A stretch of DNA of 64,000 bases, taken from an uncultured Prevotella sp. GTDB lineage: Bacteria > Bacteroidota > Bacteroidia > Bacteroidales > Bacteroidaceae. The stretch covers positions 1 to 64,000 of the forward strand of contig CAMBOI010000008.1 of the NCBI GenBank assembly GCA_945869265.1. Reading direction: 5' to 3'. Position 1 is the stretch's first letter; every line of letters starts with the position of its first letter. The translations under genes and the position numbers were made by a program. The notes below the pieces were generated by a model, which saw nothing but the letters and a program-made list of their open reading frames with translations, searched no databases and was not told the DNA's origin. This document shows, piece by piece, positions 1-9,308 of the stretch.

Positions 1-75
1 TGTGATAATCAAAATATCTTTGATATTTAAAAATCTGTGTTAATCTGTGATAATCAGTGGATAAAGAAAGCAGTG
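1..75 (-). repeat. Module B intergenic repeat at the window edge
   Basis: The first 75 bases are a run of TCTGTGATAATC/TCTGTGTTAATC units around the inverted repeat AAAATATCTTTGATATTT. The same order of units, in reverse complement, is found near 44340-44430, so this is another copy of the dispersed module B described there. It runs into the beginning of tilS. The copy is probably longer and cut by the window edge. Confidence 0.75.
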
Positions 76-1380
76 GATAAAGAAAAGAAATATATAGTAG
101 CTTTGAGCGGAGGAGCAGACAGCGTTTGTCTGCTCCTGAAAATGCTTGATGAAGGACGCCATGTAGAGGCAGCCCACTGCAATTTCCATCTCCGTGGAGC
201 AGAGTCAGACCGCGACGAGTCATTTGTCGTCTCCCTCTGCTCTCGCCTAGGCGTACCCCTCCATCGCGCCCATTTCGACACCCGTGAGTATGCATCATTG
301 CATAAGGTGAGTATCGAAATGGCGGCACGCACATTGCGCTATGACTATTTCGAAAAGTTGCGCATAGATATTGGTGCCGAAGCAATCCTCGTGGCACATC
401 ACCGAGATGACAATGTGGAGACTGTGCTGATGAATATGGTGCGCGGCACAGGTATCCGTGGTGTTGCCGGAATACGTCCACGCAATGGGCATATCCTCCG
501 CCCACTGCTCGATATTGGTCGTTCCGACATTGAGGCATACCTTAGAGAGAGGGGCGAGACCTACGTCACCGACTCCACCAACCTTGAGGACGAGGCAACC
601 CGCAACAAGTTCCGCCTTAATGTCGTTCCACTCTTGCGCACCATTAATCCCCGTGCCTCCGAAAATATCCATTCCACATCCAAGCATCTCGCAGAGGCAG
701 AGCGAATAGTGGAATGGGCAGTGTCGATGGCGAGGGAGGAAATCATCACATCCCAAGGCGACGATCTCATCATCGATGTTCCACGTCTTGAGGCGTTTGT
801 CTCTCCCGAATATCTGCTAAATGATATTTGTCGCGACTATGGTTTCTCGACATCCCAGATTGCCGACATGTCAGAGGCCATCCGCGAGCATCATGTAGGA
901 ACTGTCTTCAGTTCAGCTACACATATTGCGGCAGTGGCAAATATCAACAATCAACTGTGCATTCAAATCTCTAAGAATATTCCCGACCAGAGTGAATATA
1001 AACTTCCCGAGGAGGGCATATATAATCTCTCGTCCACCCTCAAGGTTATCATAAAATCAGAGGTAATAGCAGATGACTTTGTGATATCCAAATCGGCGGA
1101 TTGCGCCACTCTCGACTACCGAAAGGTGGCATTTCCATTGACATTGCGCACCATAAGGGAAGGCGACCGTTTCACCCCCTTTGGCATGAAGGGCAGCAAA
1201 CTCGTCAGCGACTATCTCACCGACATCAAATGTTCCGTCATCGACAAGCGCCGTCAGCAGGTCGTTGTCGATGCCACAGGCACTATCGTGTGGCTCGTAG
1301 GTCGCCGCACAAGTGACAAATGCCGTATAGACGCCACCTCCACCACGGCTCTTGTCATCTCAAGAGTCTTATACCAATAA
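37..1380 (+). CDS. tilS: tRNA(Ile)-lysidine synthase TilS
   Basis: TilS uses ATP to attach lysine to C34 of tRNA-Ile(CAU) so that it reads AUA as isoleucine. The P-loop motif SGGADS of N-type ATP pyrophosphatases lies near the N-terminus, followed by the family's HHRDDNVET segment. The C-terminal third (LRTIREGDRFTPFGMKGSKLVSDYL) matches the TilS C-terminal domain, so the protein appears full length. The start is uncertain. The track uses a GTG at 37, which falls inside a dispersed TCTGTG repeat; an in-frame GTG at 73 leaves a short leader before YIVALSGGADS and is equally credible. No promoter was recognised upstream, because the repeat reaches the window edge. Confidence 0.95.
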   Translation: MLICDNQWIKKAVDKEKKYIVALSGGADSVCLLLKMLDEGRHVEAAHCNFHLRGAESDRDESFVVSLCSRLGVPLHRAHFDTREYASLHKVSIEMAARTLRYDYFEKLRIDIGAEAILVAHHRDDNVETVLMNMVRGTGIRGVAGIRPRNGHILRPLLDIGRSDIEAYLRERGETYVTDSTNLEDEATRNKFRLNVVPLLRTINPRASENIHSTSKHLAEAERIVEWAVSMAREEIITSQGDDLIIDVPRLEAFVSPEYLLNDICRDYGFSTSQIADMSEAIREHHVGTVFSSATHIAAVANINNQLCIQISKNIPDQSEYKLPEEGIYNLSSTLKVIIKSEVIADDFVISKSADCATLDYRKVAFPLTLRTIREGDRFTPFGMKGSKLVSDYLTDIKCSVIDKRRQQVVVDATGTIVWLVGRRTSDKCRIDATSTTALVISRVLYQ

Positions 1381-1531
1381 ATGCAGGATTCCTCTTTTTG
1401 CAATACCAAGACTTTTTGCAATACCTTCTCCTTTTGTTCGAAGGCTTCGAACGGAGATTCGAAGCTTTTGGATCTCCGTTCAAAGCTTTCGGATGTACAT
1501 ACAAAGCCTTGTGTGGATACAATGACATCCT

Positions 1532-1573
1532 GTTGAGAACATAACTCAAGTTAAGTTATGACAGTTTCTCAAC
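1532..1573. terminator. Imperfect hairpin between convergent genes
   Basis: GTTGAGAA pairs with TTCTCAAC and, inside it, CATAACT pairs with AGTTATG across a 7-nt loop, with a 5-nt bulge on one side. Its position between two converging genes suggests a bidirectional terminator or transcript-end stabiliser. No long U-tract follows, so the function is inferred. Confidence 0.5.
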
Positions 1574-1575
1574 AG

Positions 1576-1653
1576 CTGTTCAGATAGTTCCATACTAGCC
1601 TGTTCAGTTCTGGTCACTATAGCCTGTTCACTTAATGTCACTACAGCTGTTCT
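1576..1653 (+). repeat. Four CTGTTC units at about 24-bp spacing
   Basis: CTGTTCA begins at 1576, 1600 and 1624, and CTGTTCT at 1647, giving spacings of 24, 24 and 23 bp. The second and third units share AGCCTGTTCA and the ends of units (GTCACTAT, GTCACTAC) are also alike. This is a short degenerate tandem array. The number of units is too small and the units too diverged for a CRISPR array. Confidence 0.55.
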
Positions 1654-1699
1654 TTCCCTATTACAATAGCACAAATTTATACCAATATATTAGGGCGAA

Positions 1700-4102
1700 C
1701 TATCGTGCCTCGATAGTTATGGTCTTTGTGATATTGCGCTGGCGATTGGTGACTGTGAGGTTAATGCGACCGCGCTCGCCATTACTGCGCACTATTACAA
1801 CTGCCTTGCCACTGAAGAGCTTCATCTCTGGTTGCTTGAACGGTTGAAGGGATGTTGCGTCTCCATTGCAGGTTGCCTCAAACGATCCGGCTCCGCTCAC
1901 TTCGAAGGTGAGATTATCGGAGAGAGTGGGGCAGAAGGTACCCTTGGCATCGGTCATGCTCACCTCGATGAAAGCCATATCATCCTTGTCGGCATTGATG
2001 GTGTTGCGGTCGGAAGAGAGAGACATTGCAGTCGGTTCGCCAGCGGTGGCTATGGTCTGCTCACCTATTACACTGCCGTCCGAACCATAAGCCACAACCT
2101 GAATCTCGCCTGGTTCATATACCACGTCGTTCCAACGCAGGCGGAAACGGTCGAGACGAGAGTCTTTCTGCTTGCGGATGCGACCCTGACTCTTGCCGTT
2201 GACAAAGAGTTCTGCTTCGGGAGCGTCGGTATAGCAATACACCGGGGTCACCTCGCCTTCGCGTCCAGGCCATGTCCAATGGGGGAGGAGATGTACGGTA
2301 TGCGACTGCTTGTTCCAATGGCTGCGATAGAGATAATAGCGATCCTTGGGCAGTCCGGCAAGGTCGCAGATGCCAAAGTAGCTGCTGCGGCTGGGCCAAT
2401 ACTCATCGTAGGGAGTGGGTTCGCCAAGATAGTCATAGCCTGTCCACACAAATTCGCCGATTACCCATGGATAGTCTTCCTGACAGCGCCAGTCGTCGTC
2501 GGGAAGGTTGCTCCACGAACAGTATTCGGTGTCGTAGCTTGAGCACTGTCCGTCGGGATAGGTGTTCTTGTCGGACACGGTGACGGGGAACTTATATACT
2601 CCACGCGAACTGACTGTGGAGGCTGTCTCGCTGCCGAGCAGGAATCCCTTGGGCAACTGCTTGATGTTGTTCTCATACTTGTGGACGCGATAGTTGAATC
2701 CAGGAACGTCCATCACTTGGGCAAAGCCCGACTTCAACGCAGCCTCGGCACGGTCCATGCCCTGAGTGACAGGACGGGTGGGGTCGTATTGATGGCAGAG
2801 GTCCTGCAGGCGCTTGGATATCTCAACGCCCTCCTTGCTCCACTGTTCGGGTATCTCGTTGCCTATGCTCCACATCACGATGGAGGGATGGTTGCGATGA
2901 TGCTTCACGAGATTTATGATATCCTTGTCTGCCCATTCCTTGAAGAAGGTGGCATAGCCGTTCTTGCATTTGGGATATATCCACATGTCGAAACTCTCGG
3001 CCATCACCATCATACCGAGTGAGTCGCAGAGCTCCATCTGCATGGTGGAAGGCATGTTGTGGGCGGTGCGGATGGCGTCGCAGCCCATCTCCTTCATTGT
3101 CTTTATCTGACGGATGAGGGCAGCTTTGTTCTCGGCGGCTCCAAGCGGACCGAGGTCGTGGTGGAGACATACTCCCTTTATCTTGCGCGACACTCCATTG
3201 AGTTGGAATCCGCCTTCTTTCGACACACTGATAGTGCGTATGCCGAAGCGTGTGATTTCCTCGTCAAGCACTTCCTTCTTGCCTTTCTTGGCTGAGAGGC
3301 GAAGGGTGTATAAATAAGGTGACTCGGGCGACCATAATTGGGGATTGTTCACCGTGAGGTCGGAAATGCTTATCTCACCGTCTTTCGGAGTGATGTTGGT
3401 AGAGCTTACCTTATTGCCTTTGGAGTCAAGAATATCTGCTACAACGACGCTGCCCTTAGGGGCATCGATCACCTTGGCACTCACACTGACGATGGCCTTG
3501 GACGCATCGGCAGACACTGTGCGGACGAATGTTTCCCATGGGGCAAACTGGCATTTGCCAGTGAGCAACAAGCGCACTGGGCGATAAAGACCGCCTCCAG
3601 GATACCAGCGGCTACTCTCCTCTACATTCTTCAGATCGACGGTAATCACATTGTCGCTGCCGTCAAAGTTCAGATATTCGGTGGCATCGATATTGAAGGC
3701 ATTGTAGCCGTAGGCCCAGAATCCTGCCTTCTTGCCGTTGATGCTCACTGTGGGTTGGCTCATGGCACCATCTATCATGAGAGTGGCGCGTGAATAGCCT
3801 TTGGGCAATTTGACTGTGGTGCGGTAGTGTCCCTCGCCAATCCAGGGGAGGGCTCCAGAGCGTCCCGACTTCTCGGTTTTCTCTTTTTCGCCATTCTGCT
3901 CGATGGCAACAAACTGGAGGTCCCATTTCTTGTCAAACGGTCCGGCGATAGCCCAGTCGTGAGGCACCCTGACGTCGGTCCATTCAACATTGTCGCGCGA
4001 GAACGACCATCCGTCGCTCAGCGTGAGCATCTGCCGCTGCTGTGCCGAAGTGTTGAGGACTGCGGCAACAGCAAGTGTGGTAGTAATAAATAATTTTCTC
4101 AT
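1700..4102 (-). CDS. Secreted GH2 family glycoside hydrolase, beta-galactosidase-like
   Basis: An 800-residue exported enzyme. The N-terminus MRKLFITTTLAVAAVLNTSAQ is a signal peptide. It is followed by the GH2 sugar-binding jelly roll, an Ig-like domain and a TIM barrel with the acid/base glutamate in GNEIPEQW (near residue 415) and the likely nucleophile in GSETAS (near 490). The C-terminal part (YCYTDAPEAELFVNGKS onward) resembles the DUF4982 and extra Ig-like domains of Bacteroidetes GH2 enzymes. GH2 covers beta-galactosidases, glucuronidases and mannosidases, and the exact substrate cannot be read from the sequence. The start codon is 11 bp after the helicase gene, so it is probably the last gene of the lpx-led run, an unusual partner for lipid A genes. 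Confidence 0.88.
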   Translation of the reverse strand: MRKLFITTTLAVAAVLNTSAQQRQMLTLSDGWSFSRDNVEWTDVRVPHDWAIAGPFDKKWDLQFVAIEQNGEKEKTEKSGRSGALPWIGEGHYRTTVKLPKGYSRATLMIDGAMSQPTVSINGKKAGFWAYGYNAFNIDATEYLNFDGSDNVITVDLKNVEESSRWYPGGGLYRPVRLLLTGKCQFAPWETFVRTVSADASKAIVSVSAKVIDAPKGSVVVADILDSKGNKVSSTNITPKDGEISISDLTVNNPQLWSPESPYLYTLRLSAKKGKKEVLDEEITRFGIRTISVSKEGGFQLNGVSRKIKGVCLHHDLGPLGAAENKAALIRQIKTMKEMGCDAIRTAHNMPSTMQMELCDSLGMMVMAESFDMWIYPKCKNGYATFFKEWADKDIINLVKHHRNHPSIVMWSIGNEIPEQWSKEGVEISKRLQDLCHQYDPTRPVTQGMDRAEAALKSGFAQVMDVPGFNYRVHKYENNIKQLPKGFLLGSETASTVSSRGVYKFPVTVSDKNTYPDGQCSSYDTEYCSWSNLPDDDWRCQEDYPWVIGEFVWTGYDYLGEPTPYDEYWPSRSSYFGICDLAGLPKDRYYLYRSHWNKQSHTVHLLPHWTWPGREGEVTPVYCYTDAPEAELFVNGKSQGRIRKQKDSRLDRFRLRWNDVVYEPGEIQVVAYGSDGSVIGEQTIATAGEPTAMSLSSDRNTINADKDDMAFIEVSMTDAKGTFCPTLSDNLTFEVSGAGSFEATCNGDATSLQPFKQPEMKLFSGKAVVIVRSNGERGRINLTVTNRQRNITKTITIEAR

Positions 4103-4113
4103 TATTCAAGTTT

Positions 4114-5829
4114 TTATTTTAGTAATTTGTTCATTCTTCTTTTTGCCAACACGTTGTCGGGACATAGTTGCAACGCCTTTTTGTAGTTGGCTATTGCCGC
4201 ATCGCGGAATCCCTCTTTCTCGCAGTCTTTGGCGAGCGACACATATTCGACGGAGAGTTTCTTGAGGAAGTCGTCTTTCTTTTGCTGCTCCTTCTTCAGT
4301 CGCTCTATTTCTGCCTCCAGTTGGGGTATCTGCGACAGTTTGCGCCTTAGCAGTCGGCGGGCTGCGGGTTTCTCAATGTCGTAGCGACTGTGGATAGCCT
4401 TGAAAAACCAGTCGAGGCAGCCTTGCATGTCGCGCTCGTCGAAGGCGCGCTTAGCCTCGGCATATTCAATGTCGGCCTTGCTTTCCTTTATAGCATTGTC
4501 ATAGATTGACTGGTTGTTGTATCTATTGGCAAACTGCAACACTTCCCTGCGCACGATGACATCGCGATGTGAGAGGGGCGACTTCATACTGATGCCGTTG
4601 AGTGAGGTGCAGCGGCTTAGGGCTACATAGGTCTGGCCTCCTGCAAATGCACCTCCCGTGAAGTCGATATTGACTTGACTGAAGGTGAGACCCTGACTCT
4701 TGTGGACGGTGATGGCCCATGCCAGACGTAATGGAAACTGGGTGTAGGTGCCCAATTGCTTTTCCTCTATCTTTTTCTCCTGTTCGTTGAATGTGTATTT
4801 CACATTCTCCCATTGTTCGCGTTCCACTGGATAAACGCTACAGTCCTCTGTCTCAACGCATATTACTCCATCCTCGATACTGATGTCGGTGATGCGTCCG
4901 AGGGTGCCGTTGACCCACCTCTTTTCCTTGTCGTTGCGGATAAATATAACCTGTGCACCCACCTTCACCTCCAGTTCCATCGGGGTGGGGAGGGATGACA
5001 GGGGAAACTCGCCCTGGATGTTGCCATTGAACGTGACGGAGTCGCCGGAGAGTTCGTCGAGATGCTTGCTGTTGATATAGTCAACGGTGTCGCGACGGGT
5101 GGCTAATGTGATGCAAAGCGAAGAGTCGCCAAGGTTGAGATCTGCCCCCACACGACTGTTGAGCTTGCTGAGGTCGAGACTGTCGAAGGTGTTGGTGCGA
5201 ATACGGTCGAGGATACCGATAAACTCACTGTCCTTCTGTCGATACACCTTACGCAGTTCGATAGACACAAGCGGCATCTCGTTCCACACCCTCGCGTTGA
5301 AGAAATACATCGACGTATAAAACGGTTGGAGGAGTTGGCGCTCATCGTCCTTGATGACGGGTTCGAGCTGGAATGTGTCGCCCACAAGCAACAGTTGCTT
5401 GCCGCCAAAGGGTTGGCGATGGTTGCGGCAATAGATGCGCAGCACTTTATCAATGAAGTCGATGATGTCGGCACGCACCATACTGATCTCGTCGATGATG
5501 ATGAGTTCTACCTCGCGCAGCAGTTTGATGCGGTCGCTGCCGTATTTCAGTGTATCACGGATGTGGCGTGCGTCGTATCGCTTGTCGGTGGGCAGAAGGG
5601 GATGGAACGGCAGATGGAAGAAACTGTGCAAGGTGACACCTCCGGCATTGATGGCAGCTATACCAGTGGGAGCCAGTACGACTGTCTTCTTCTTGGTGTT
5701 GCTTGCCACATGACGCAGAAAAGTTGATTTACCCGTCCCCGCCTTTCCGGTGAGAAAGAGCGAGTGACGGGTATAGTTGATTATCTGAATGGCTTGTTGC
5801 CATTCCTTATTGTCGGTGTCGAGTTTCAT
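4114..5829 (-). CDS. Pif1/RecD-like superfamily 1 helicase with C-terminal helical repeats
   Basis: A 571-residue ATP-dependent DNA helicase of the Pif1-like group. Walker A is GKAGTGKST (near residue 30), Walker B is IIDEISM, and the UvrD_C-2 type end is WAITVHKSQGLTF followed by YVALSRC. The last 130 residues are charged and helical, with a TPR-like ending (AIANYKKALQLCPDNVLAKRRM), so an interaction module follows the motor. Family members act on R-loops, G-quadruplexes and replication intermediates; the specific role here is unknown. Its ATG directly abuts the PBP1A stop codon, which suggests coupled translation. Confidence 0.9.
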   Translation of the reverse strand: MKLDTDNKEWQQAIQIINYTRHSLFLTGKAGTGKSTFLRHVASNTKKKTVVLAPTGIAAINAGGVTLHSFFHLPFHPLLPTDKRYDARHIRDTLKYGSDRIKLLREVELIIIDEISMVRADIIDFIDKVLRIYCRNHRQPFGGKQLLLVGDTFQLEPVIKDDERQLLQPFYTSMYFFNARVWNEMPLVSIELRKVYRQKDSEFIGILDRIRTNTFDSLDLSKLNSRVGADLNLGDSSLCITLATRRDTVDYINSKHLDELSGDSVTFNGNIQGEFPLSSLPTPMELEVKVGAQVIFIRNDKEKRWVNGTLGRITDISIEDGVICVETEDCSVYPVEREQWENVKYTFNEQEKKIEEKQLGTYTQFPLRLAWAITVHKSQGLTFSQVNIDFTGGAFAGGQTYVALSRCTSLNGISMKSPLSHRDVIVRREVLQFANRYNNQSIYDNAIKESKADIEYAEAKRAFDERDMQGCLDWFFKAIHSRYDIEKPAARRLLRRKLSQIPQLEAEIERLKKEQQKKDDFLKKLSVEYVSLAKDCEKEGFRDAAIANYKKALQLCPDNVLAKRRMNKLLK

Positions 5830-8385
5830 TTAGAAATAGACGTCATCGTATGTAGGCTTCTTTTTCTTCTTCGTTTCTGTAGCCTCGGGCTTCTTCGTTT
5901 CTGTAGCCTCGGCAGGAGTCTTGTCTGTTGCAGGGACATTCTCATTGTGCAAATTCTCATCCTTTGAGTGATGGATGATATTGCCTTGCTCGTCATACAT
6001 CACCTCAACCTCCTGCCTTGCCAGTGAATCAATAGCCACGGAGTCGGTGTCCTGACGTGAGCGGTAGTAGCTTGCACAGTTATACATCGACGAGGAAACG
6101 CTTTCGTCCTTGGGTTTGCCAAACTTGCCGTGATAGTCCTTGAAGGCGGGGTCGGAGAGCACTGACTCAAGGAAATAACCGCAGATGGGCAATGCAGTGC
6201 GGCTACCCTGACCGAGGGCTCCTGTGCGGAAGTGGATGCAGCGGTATTCGCCTCCTACCCATGCTCCTACCACCAGTTTGGGACTGACGCCTACAAACCA
6301 TGCGTCGGAGTGGTTGTTGGATGTTCCGGTCTTGCCGCCAAATTCAGTGTCGTTGAACTTGCCTATATATCCCCAAAGACTCATACTTGTGCCGCCTGGT
6401 TCGCGCAATCCACCTTGCAGCAGTTGCTGAACGAGATAGGCACTGCGATAGGGGATGGCCTGCTTCTGTTCGGAAGGAGCCACGAATATCTCATTGCCGT
6501 CGCGGTCGATGATACGTGTCACCAATACAGGTTCGTGGGCCTTTCCATCGTTGACGACGGTGGAGTAGGCATTGACGAGTTCAAGCAGGTTGACGTCGCT
6601 CGAACCGAGAGGCAGCGAAGGCGTAACATCGAGTTTGCTCTTTATACCCATCGCTTCGGCAGTGGCAGCAATGTTGGCAACACCACATTCCTGTCCGAGT
6701 TTGACGGCAATGGAGTTGATACTCTGTGCAAAGGCTGCCTTCAGGGGCAGTGAGTCGCCAGTGAAATATCCGTTGGCATTGGTGGGTGCCCATGTCACCT
6801 CCTTGTTCTGCTTCTTGTCCCACACCTTCATGCTGAAATATGAGTCAACACGCTTGTCGCAGGGGGTGAGTCCCTGATTCATTGCCTCGGTATATACAAA
6901 GAGCTTGAAGGTGGAGCCTGGTTGGCGCATGGCGGTGACCTTGTCGTATTTCCACGACTTGAAGTCGATATCGCCCACCCATGCCTTTACATGGCCGTTC
7001 TGCGGTTCCATTGCAACAAATCCGCAGTGCATGAACTTCACCATATAGCGTATGGAGTCCATGGTGCTCATCTCCAACTCTACGCTTCCCTTCTCATAGT
7101 CGAACACCTTGACTTTGTGTGGCTTGTTCATCCAATAATCCACCGAGTCGGGGTTGTCGGGATATTTCTCCTTGAGCTGTTTGTAGTAGGGCTGACGCTC
7201 GGCAATGCCTTCGATGAATCCGGATATCTCCTGATGCTTCTCGTCCTGCCATGGATTTGTGTTGCCCCAGTGGTTCTTGAAGTTGCGCTGCACCTGCTTC
7301 ATCTGCTTGATGGCAGCAGCCTCGGCATACTTCTGCATACGGGTGTCGATGGTGGTGTAGATCTTGAGACCGCTGGAATAGAGGTCGTAGCCGTTGTCCT
7401 TGCACCAATCCTTGAGGTAGTTGGCAACAGCCTCGCGGAAATATGTAGCCTGACCGTCGTAGTTGCTCTCGACGCTATAGTCGAGGGTGATGGGCTTGAG
7501 TTTGAGAGTGTCGTAGGCGGCGTGGGTGAGATCTCCATGGTTCACCATATTATTAAGTACGGTGTTGCGGCGCTTAAGACTATTCTCGGGATTAATGCGT
7601 GGGTTATAGTATGTTGTAGCCTTGAGCATACCCACAAGGATTGCTGCCTGATCGGTGGTGAGATCCTTTGGTGTGGTGCCGAAATAGGTCTTACAAGCTG
7701 TCTTGATACCAAAGGCATTGCTACCGAAATCAACGGTGTTGGCATACATGGTGAGGATGTCGCGCTTGTCGAAGATAAACTCCAGTTTCACTGCTGTAAT
7801 CCACTCCTTGCTCTTCATTATCAAAATCTTAAGGCCAGGAATGCCACCAAGAAGACCGGTGGAGTAGTTGGTGCGAACACGGAAGAGGTTCTTTGCCAAC
7901 TGCTGGGTGATGGTAGAGGCACCACGGGCATCATGGTGGATGGCGGCGTCCTTGATGGCTGCAAACACGCCGATAAGGTCGATGCCCCTGTGATTATAGA
8001 ATCGCTCGTCTTCTGTATCCACGAGAGCTTTCCAGAATTCGGGATTGACCTCCTCATATTTCACCGGAGTGCGGTTTTCATTGAAATACTTGCCTATCAT
8101 CACGCCGTCGGCACTGTATATCTCGGATGCCTGACTGCTGACGGGGTTCTTTATCTGGCTATAGCTTGGCGACTTGCCAAACAGCCATAGGAAATTGATG
8201 TCAACCGCCACTAAATACAAGATGAAAGCGACGATAAAAGAAACGAATGCAACAAGTGTCTTGGTGTACCATTTCTTTCCCTTGTACAATCCTTTGTACC
8301 ACACTCCAGCCTTGTGGAGTGATTTGCCTATGAGGTGGAGGTAGTATCCTATCTTACCTCTGTTGTCTTCTGAATTTTTGACCAT
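5830..8385 (-). CDS. mrcA: Penicillin-binding protein 1A, bifunctional transglycosylase/transpeptidase
   Basis: Inner-membrane enzyme that polymerises lipid II and cross-links peptidoglycan. A cytoplasmic leader is followed by one membrane segment (TLVAFVSFIVAFILYLVAVDI). The GT51 domain has the catalytic EDERFYNHRGID (about residue 125) and STITQQLAKNLF. The transpeptidase domain has STFK (about 490), SINS and KTGTSNNHSD (about 683). The C-terminus is a lysine-rich low-complexity tail with two copies of a PAEATETKK-like segment. The start overlaps the end of miaA by 37 bp and no better downstream start is visible, so the overlap seems real. At 851 residues it is of normal size for class A PBPs. 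Confidence 0.95.
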   Translation of the reverse strand: MVKNSEDNRGKIGYYLHLIGKSLHKAGVWYKGLYKGKKWYTKTLVAFVSFIVAFILYLVAVDINFLWLFGKSPSYSQIKNPVSSQASEIYSADGVMIGKYFNENRTPVKYEEVNPEFWKALVDTEDERFYNHRGIDLIGVFAAIKDAAIHHDARGASTITQQLAKNLFRVRTNYSTGLLGGIPGLKILIMKSKEWITAVKLEFIFDKRDILTMYANTVDFGSNAFGIKTACKTYFGTTPKDLTTDQAAILVGMLKATTYYNPRINPENSLKRRNTVLNNMVNHGDLTHAAYDTLKLKPITLDYSVESNYDGQATYFREAVANYLKDWCKDNGYDLYSSGLKIYTTIDTRMQKYAEAAAIKQMKQVQRNFKNHWGNTNPWQDEKHQEISGFIEGIAERQPYYKQLKEKYPDNPDSVDYWMNKPHKVKVFDYEKGSVELEMSTMDSIRYMVKFMHCGFVAMEPQNGHVKAWVGDIDFKSWKYDKVTAMRQPGSTFKLFVYTEAMNQGLTPCDKRVDSYFSMKVWDKKQNKEVTWAPTNANGYFTGDSLPLKAAFAQSINSIAVKLGQECGVANIAATAEAMGIKSKLDVTPSLPLGSSDVNLLELVNAYSTVVNDGKAHEPVLVTRIIDRDGNEIFVAPSEQKQAIPYRSAYLVQQLLQGGLREPGGTSMSLWGYIGKFNDTEFGGKTGTSNNHSDAWFVGVSPKLVVGAWVGGEYRCIHFRTGALGQGSRTALPICGYFLESVLSDPAFKDYHGKFGKPKDESVSSSMYNCASYYRSRQDTDSVAIDSLARQEVEVMYDEQGNIIHHSKDENLHNENVPATDKTPAEATETKKPEATETKKKKKPTYDDVYF

Positions 8386-9284
8386 TCTTGTGATATATAT
8401 GTCATTATTTCTTTGTTGTCATCTGCATCAAACCATCGCACCGCCGGGTCGCGCTTAAACCATGTGAGCTGTTTGCGGGCGTATCGGCGGGTATTTCCCT
8501 TGATGCGCTCCACGGCTTCGTCAAGCGGCCAGATACCATCGAAATAGGCGAAGAGCTCCTTGTAGCCTACAGTGTTGAGTGCATTCTCATGGCGATAGGG
8601 TAACAGTCGGCGCGCTTCGTCCTCAAGGCCTGCAGCCATCATTGAATCCACACGGCGGTTGATACGCTCGTAGAGCACTTCGCGTTCGCGATTGAGGGCT
8701 ATCTTGACGATGGCAAAGGGGCGATGCTTGCGCTCGCGCACACGATAGGACGTGAAGGTGTTGCCTGTCTGATGGCATATCTCAAGGGCATGCACCACAC
8801 GCCGAGTATTGTGACGATCGACAATCGCATAGTATTCGGGATCCATCAGGCGCAATTCCTCGCACAATCTCTCAAGACCCTCGCTCTCAAGGCGTTGCTT
8901 CATCCATTGCCTTACATCATCGGTGATGGTGGGGATATCGTCAATGCCATTGCATACTGCATCGATATACATCATGCTGCCGCCTGTCATGAGGGCGATG
9001 TGGTCGTTGCGACCGTCAAACTCCTTTTCGAGTACATGAAGCACGTCTTGCTCGAACATCGAAGCGTTGTAATAGTCGCCCAAATGGAGATTGCCTACAA
9101 AGTAATGCTTCACTCTGCGCAACTGCTCCTCGGTGGGCGAGGCAGTGCCTATGTGCATGTCGCTGTATATCTGACGTGAGTCGGCATTAATAATAGGTAT
9201 GCCATAACTCTCGGCGATATCCAGACATAAATCTGTCTTGCCCACCGCAGTGGGGCCAGTGATTACAACGAGAGTATTCATCAC
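8349..9284 (-). CDS. miaA: tRNA dimethylallyltransferase MiaA
   Basis: Transfers a dimethylallyl group to A37 of tRNAs reading UNN codons. The P-loop ITGPTAVGKTDL is at the N-terminus, followed by INADSRQIYSDMHIGTASPT, the substrate-site signature. Length of 311 residues is normal. It sits 24 bp downstream of lpxA and overlaps the PBP1A gene start, so it is inside the lpx-led operon. Confidence 0.96.
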   Translation of the reverse strand: MMNTLVVITGPTAVGKTDLCLDIAESYGIPIINADSRQIYSDMHIGTASPTEEQLRRVKHYFVGNLHLGDYYNASMFEQDVLHVLEKEFDGRNDHIALMTGGSMMYIDAVCNGIDDIPTITDDVRQWMKQRLESEGLERLCEELRLMDPEYYAIVDRHNTRRVVHALEICHQTGNTFTSYRVRERKHRPFAIVKIALNREREVLYERINRRVDSMMAAGLEDEARRLLPYRHENALNTVGYKELFAYFDGIWPLDEAVERIKGNTRRYARKQLTWFKRDPAVRWFDADDNKEIMTYISQEWSKIQKTTEVR

Positions 9285-9308
9285 CCATCAATCATCAATA
9301 ATCAATCA

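Larger units (their letters stand above)
1381..1699. other. Convergent intergenic region between tilS and the GH2 gene
   Basis: This 319-bp gap separates converging genes. Its left part (about 1433-1510) is a patchwork of TTCGAA/GAAGCTTT/GGATCTCCGTT fragments in both orientations. The centre is a large hairpin (listed separately) and the right part carries four CTGTTC units spaced about 24 bp apart. I see no convincing gene; the short ORFs in the track here are not supported. Confidence 0.6.

Noticed and set aside
6922-8190. A 422-codon plus-strand ORF
   Set aside because: Shadow of the PBP1A gene; no motif, and PBP1A motifs are complete on the minus strand.
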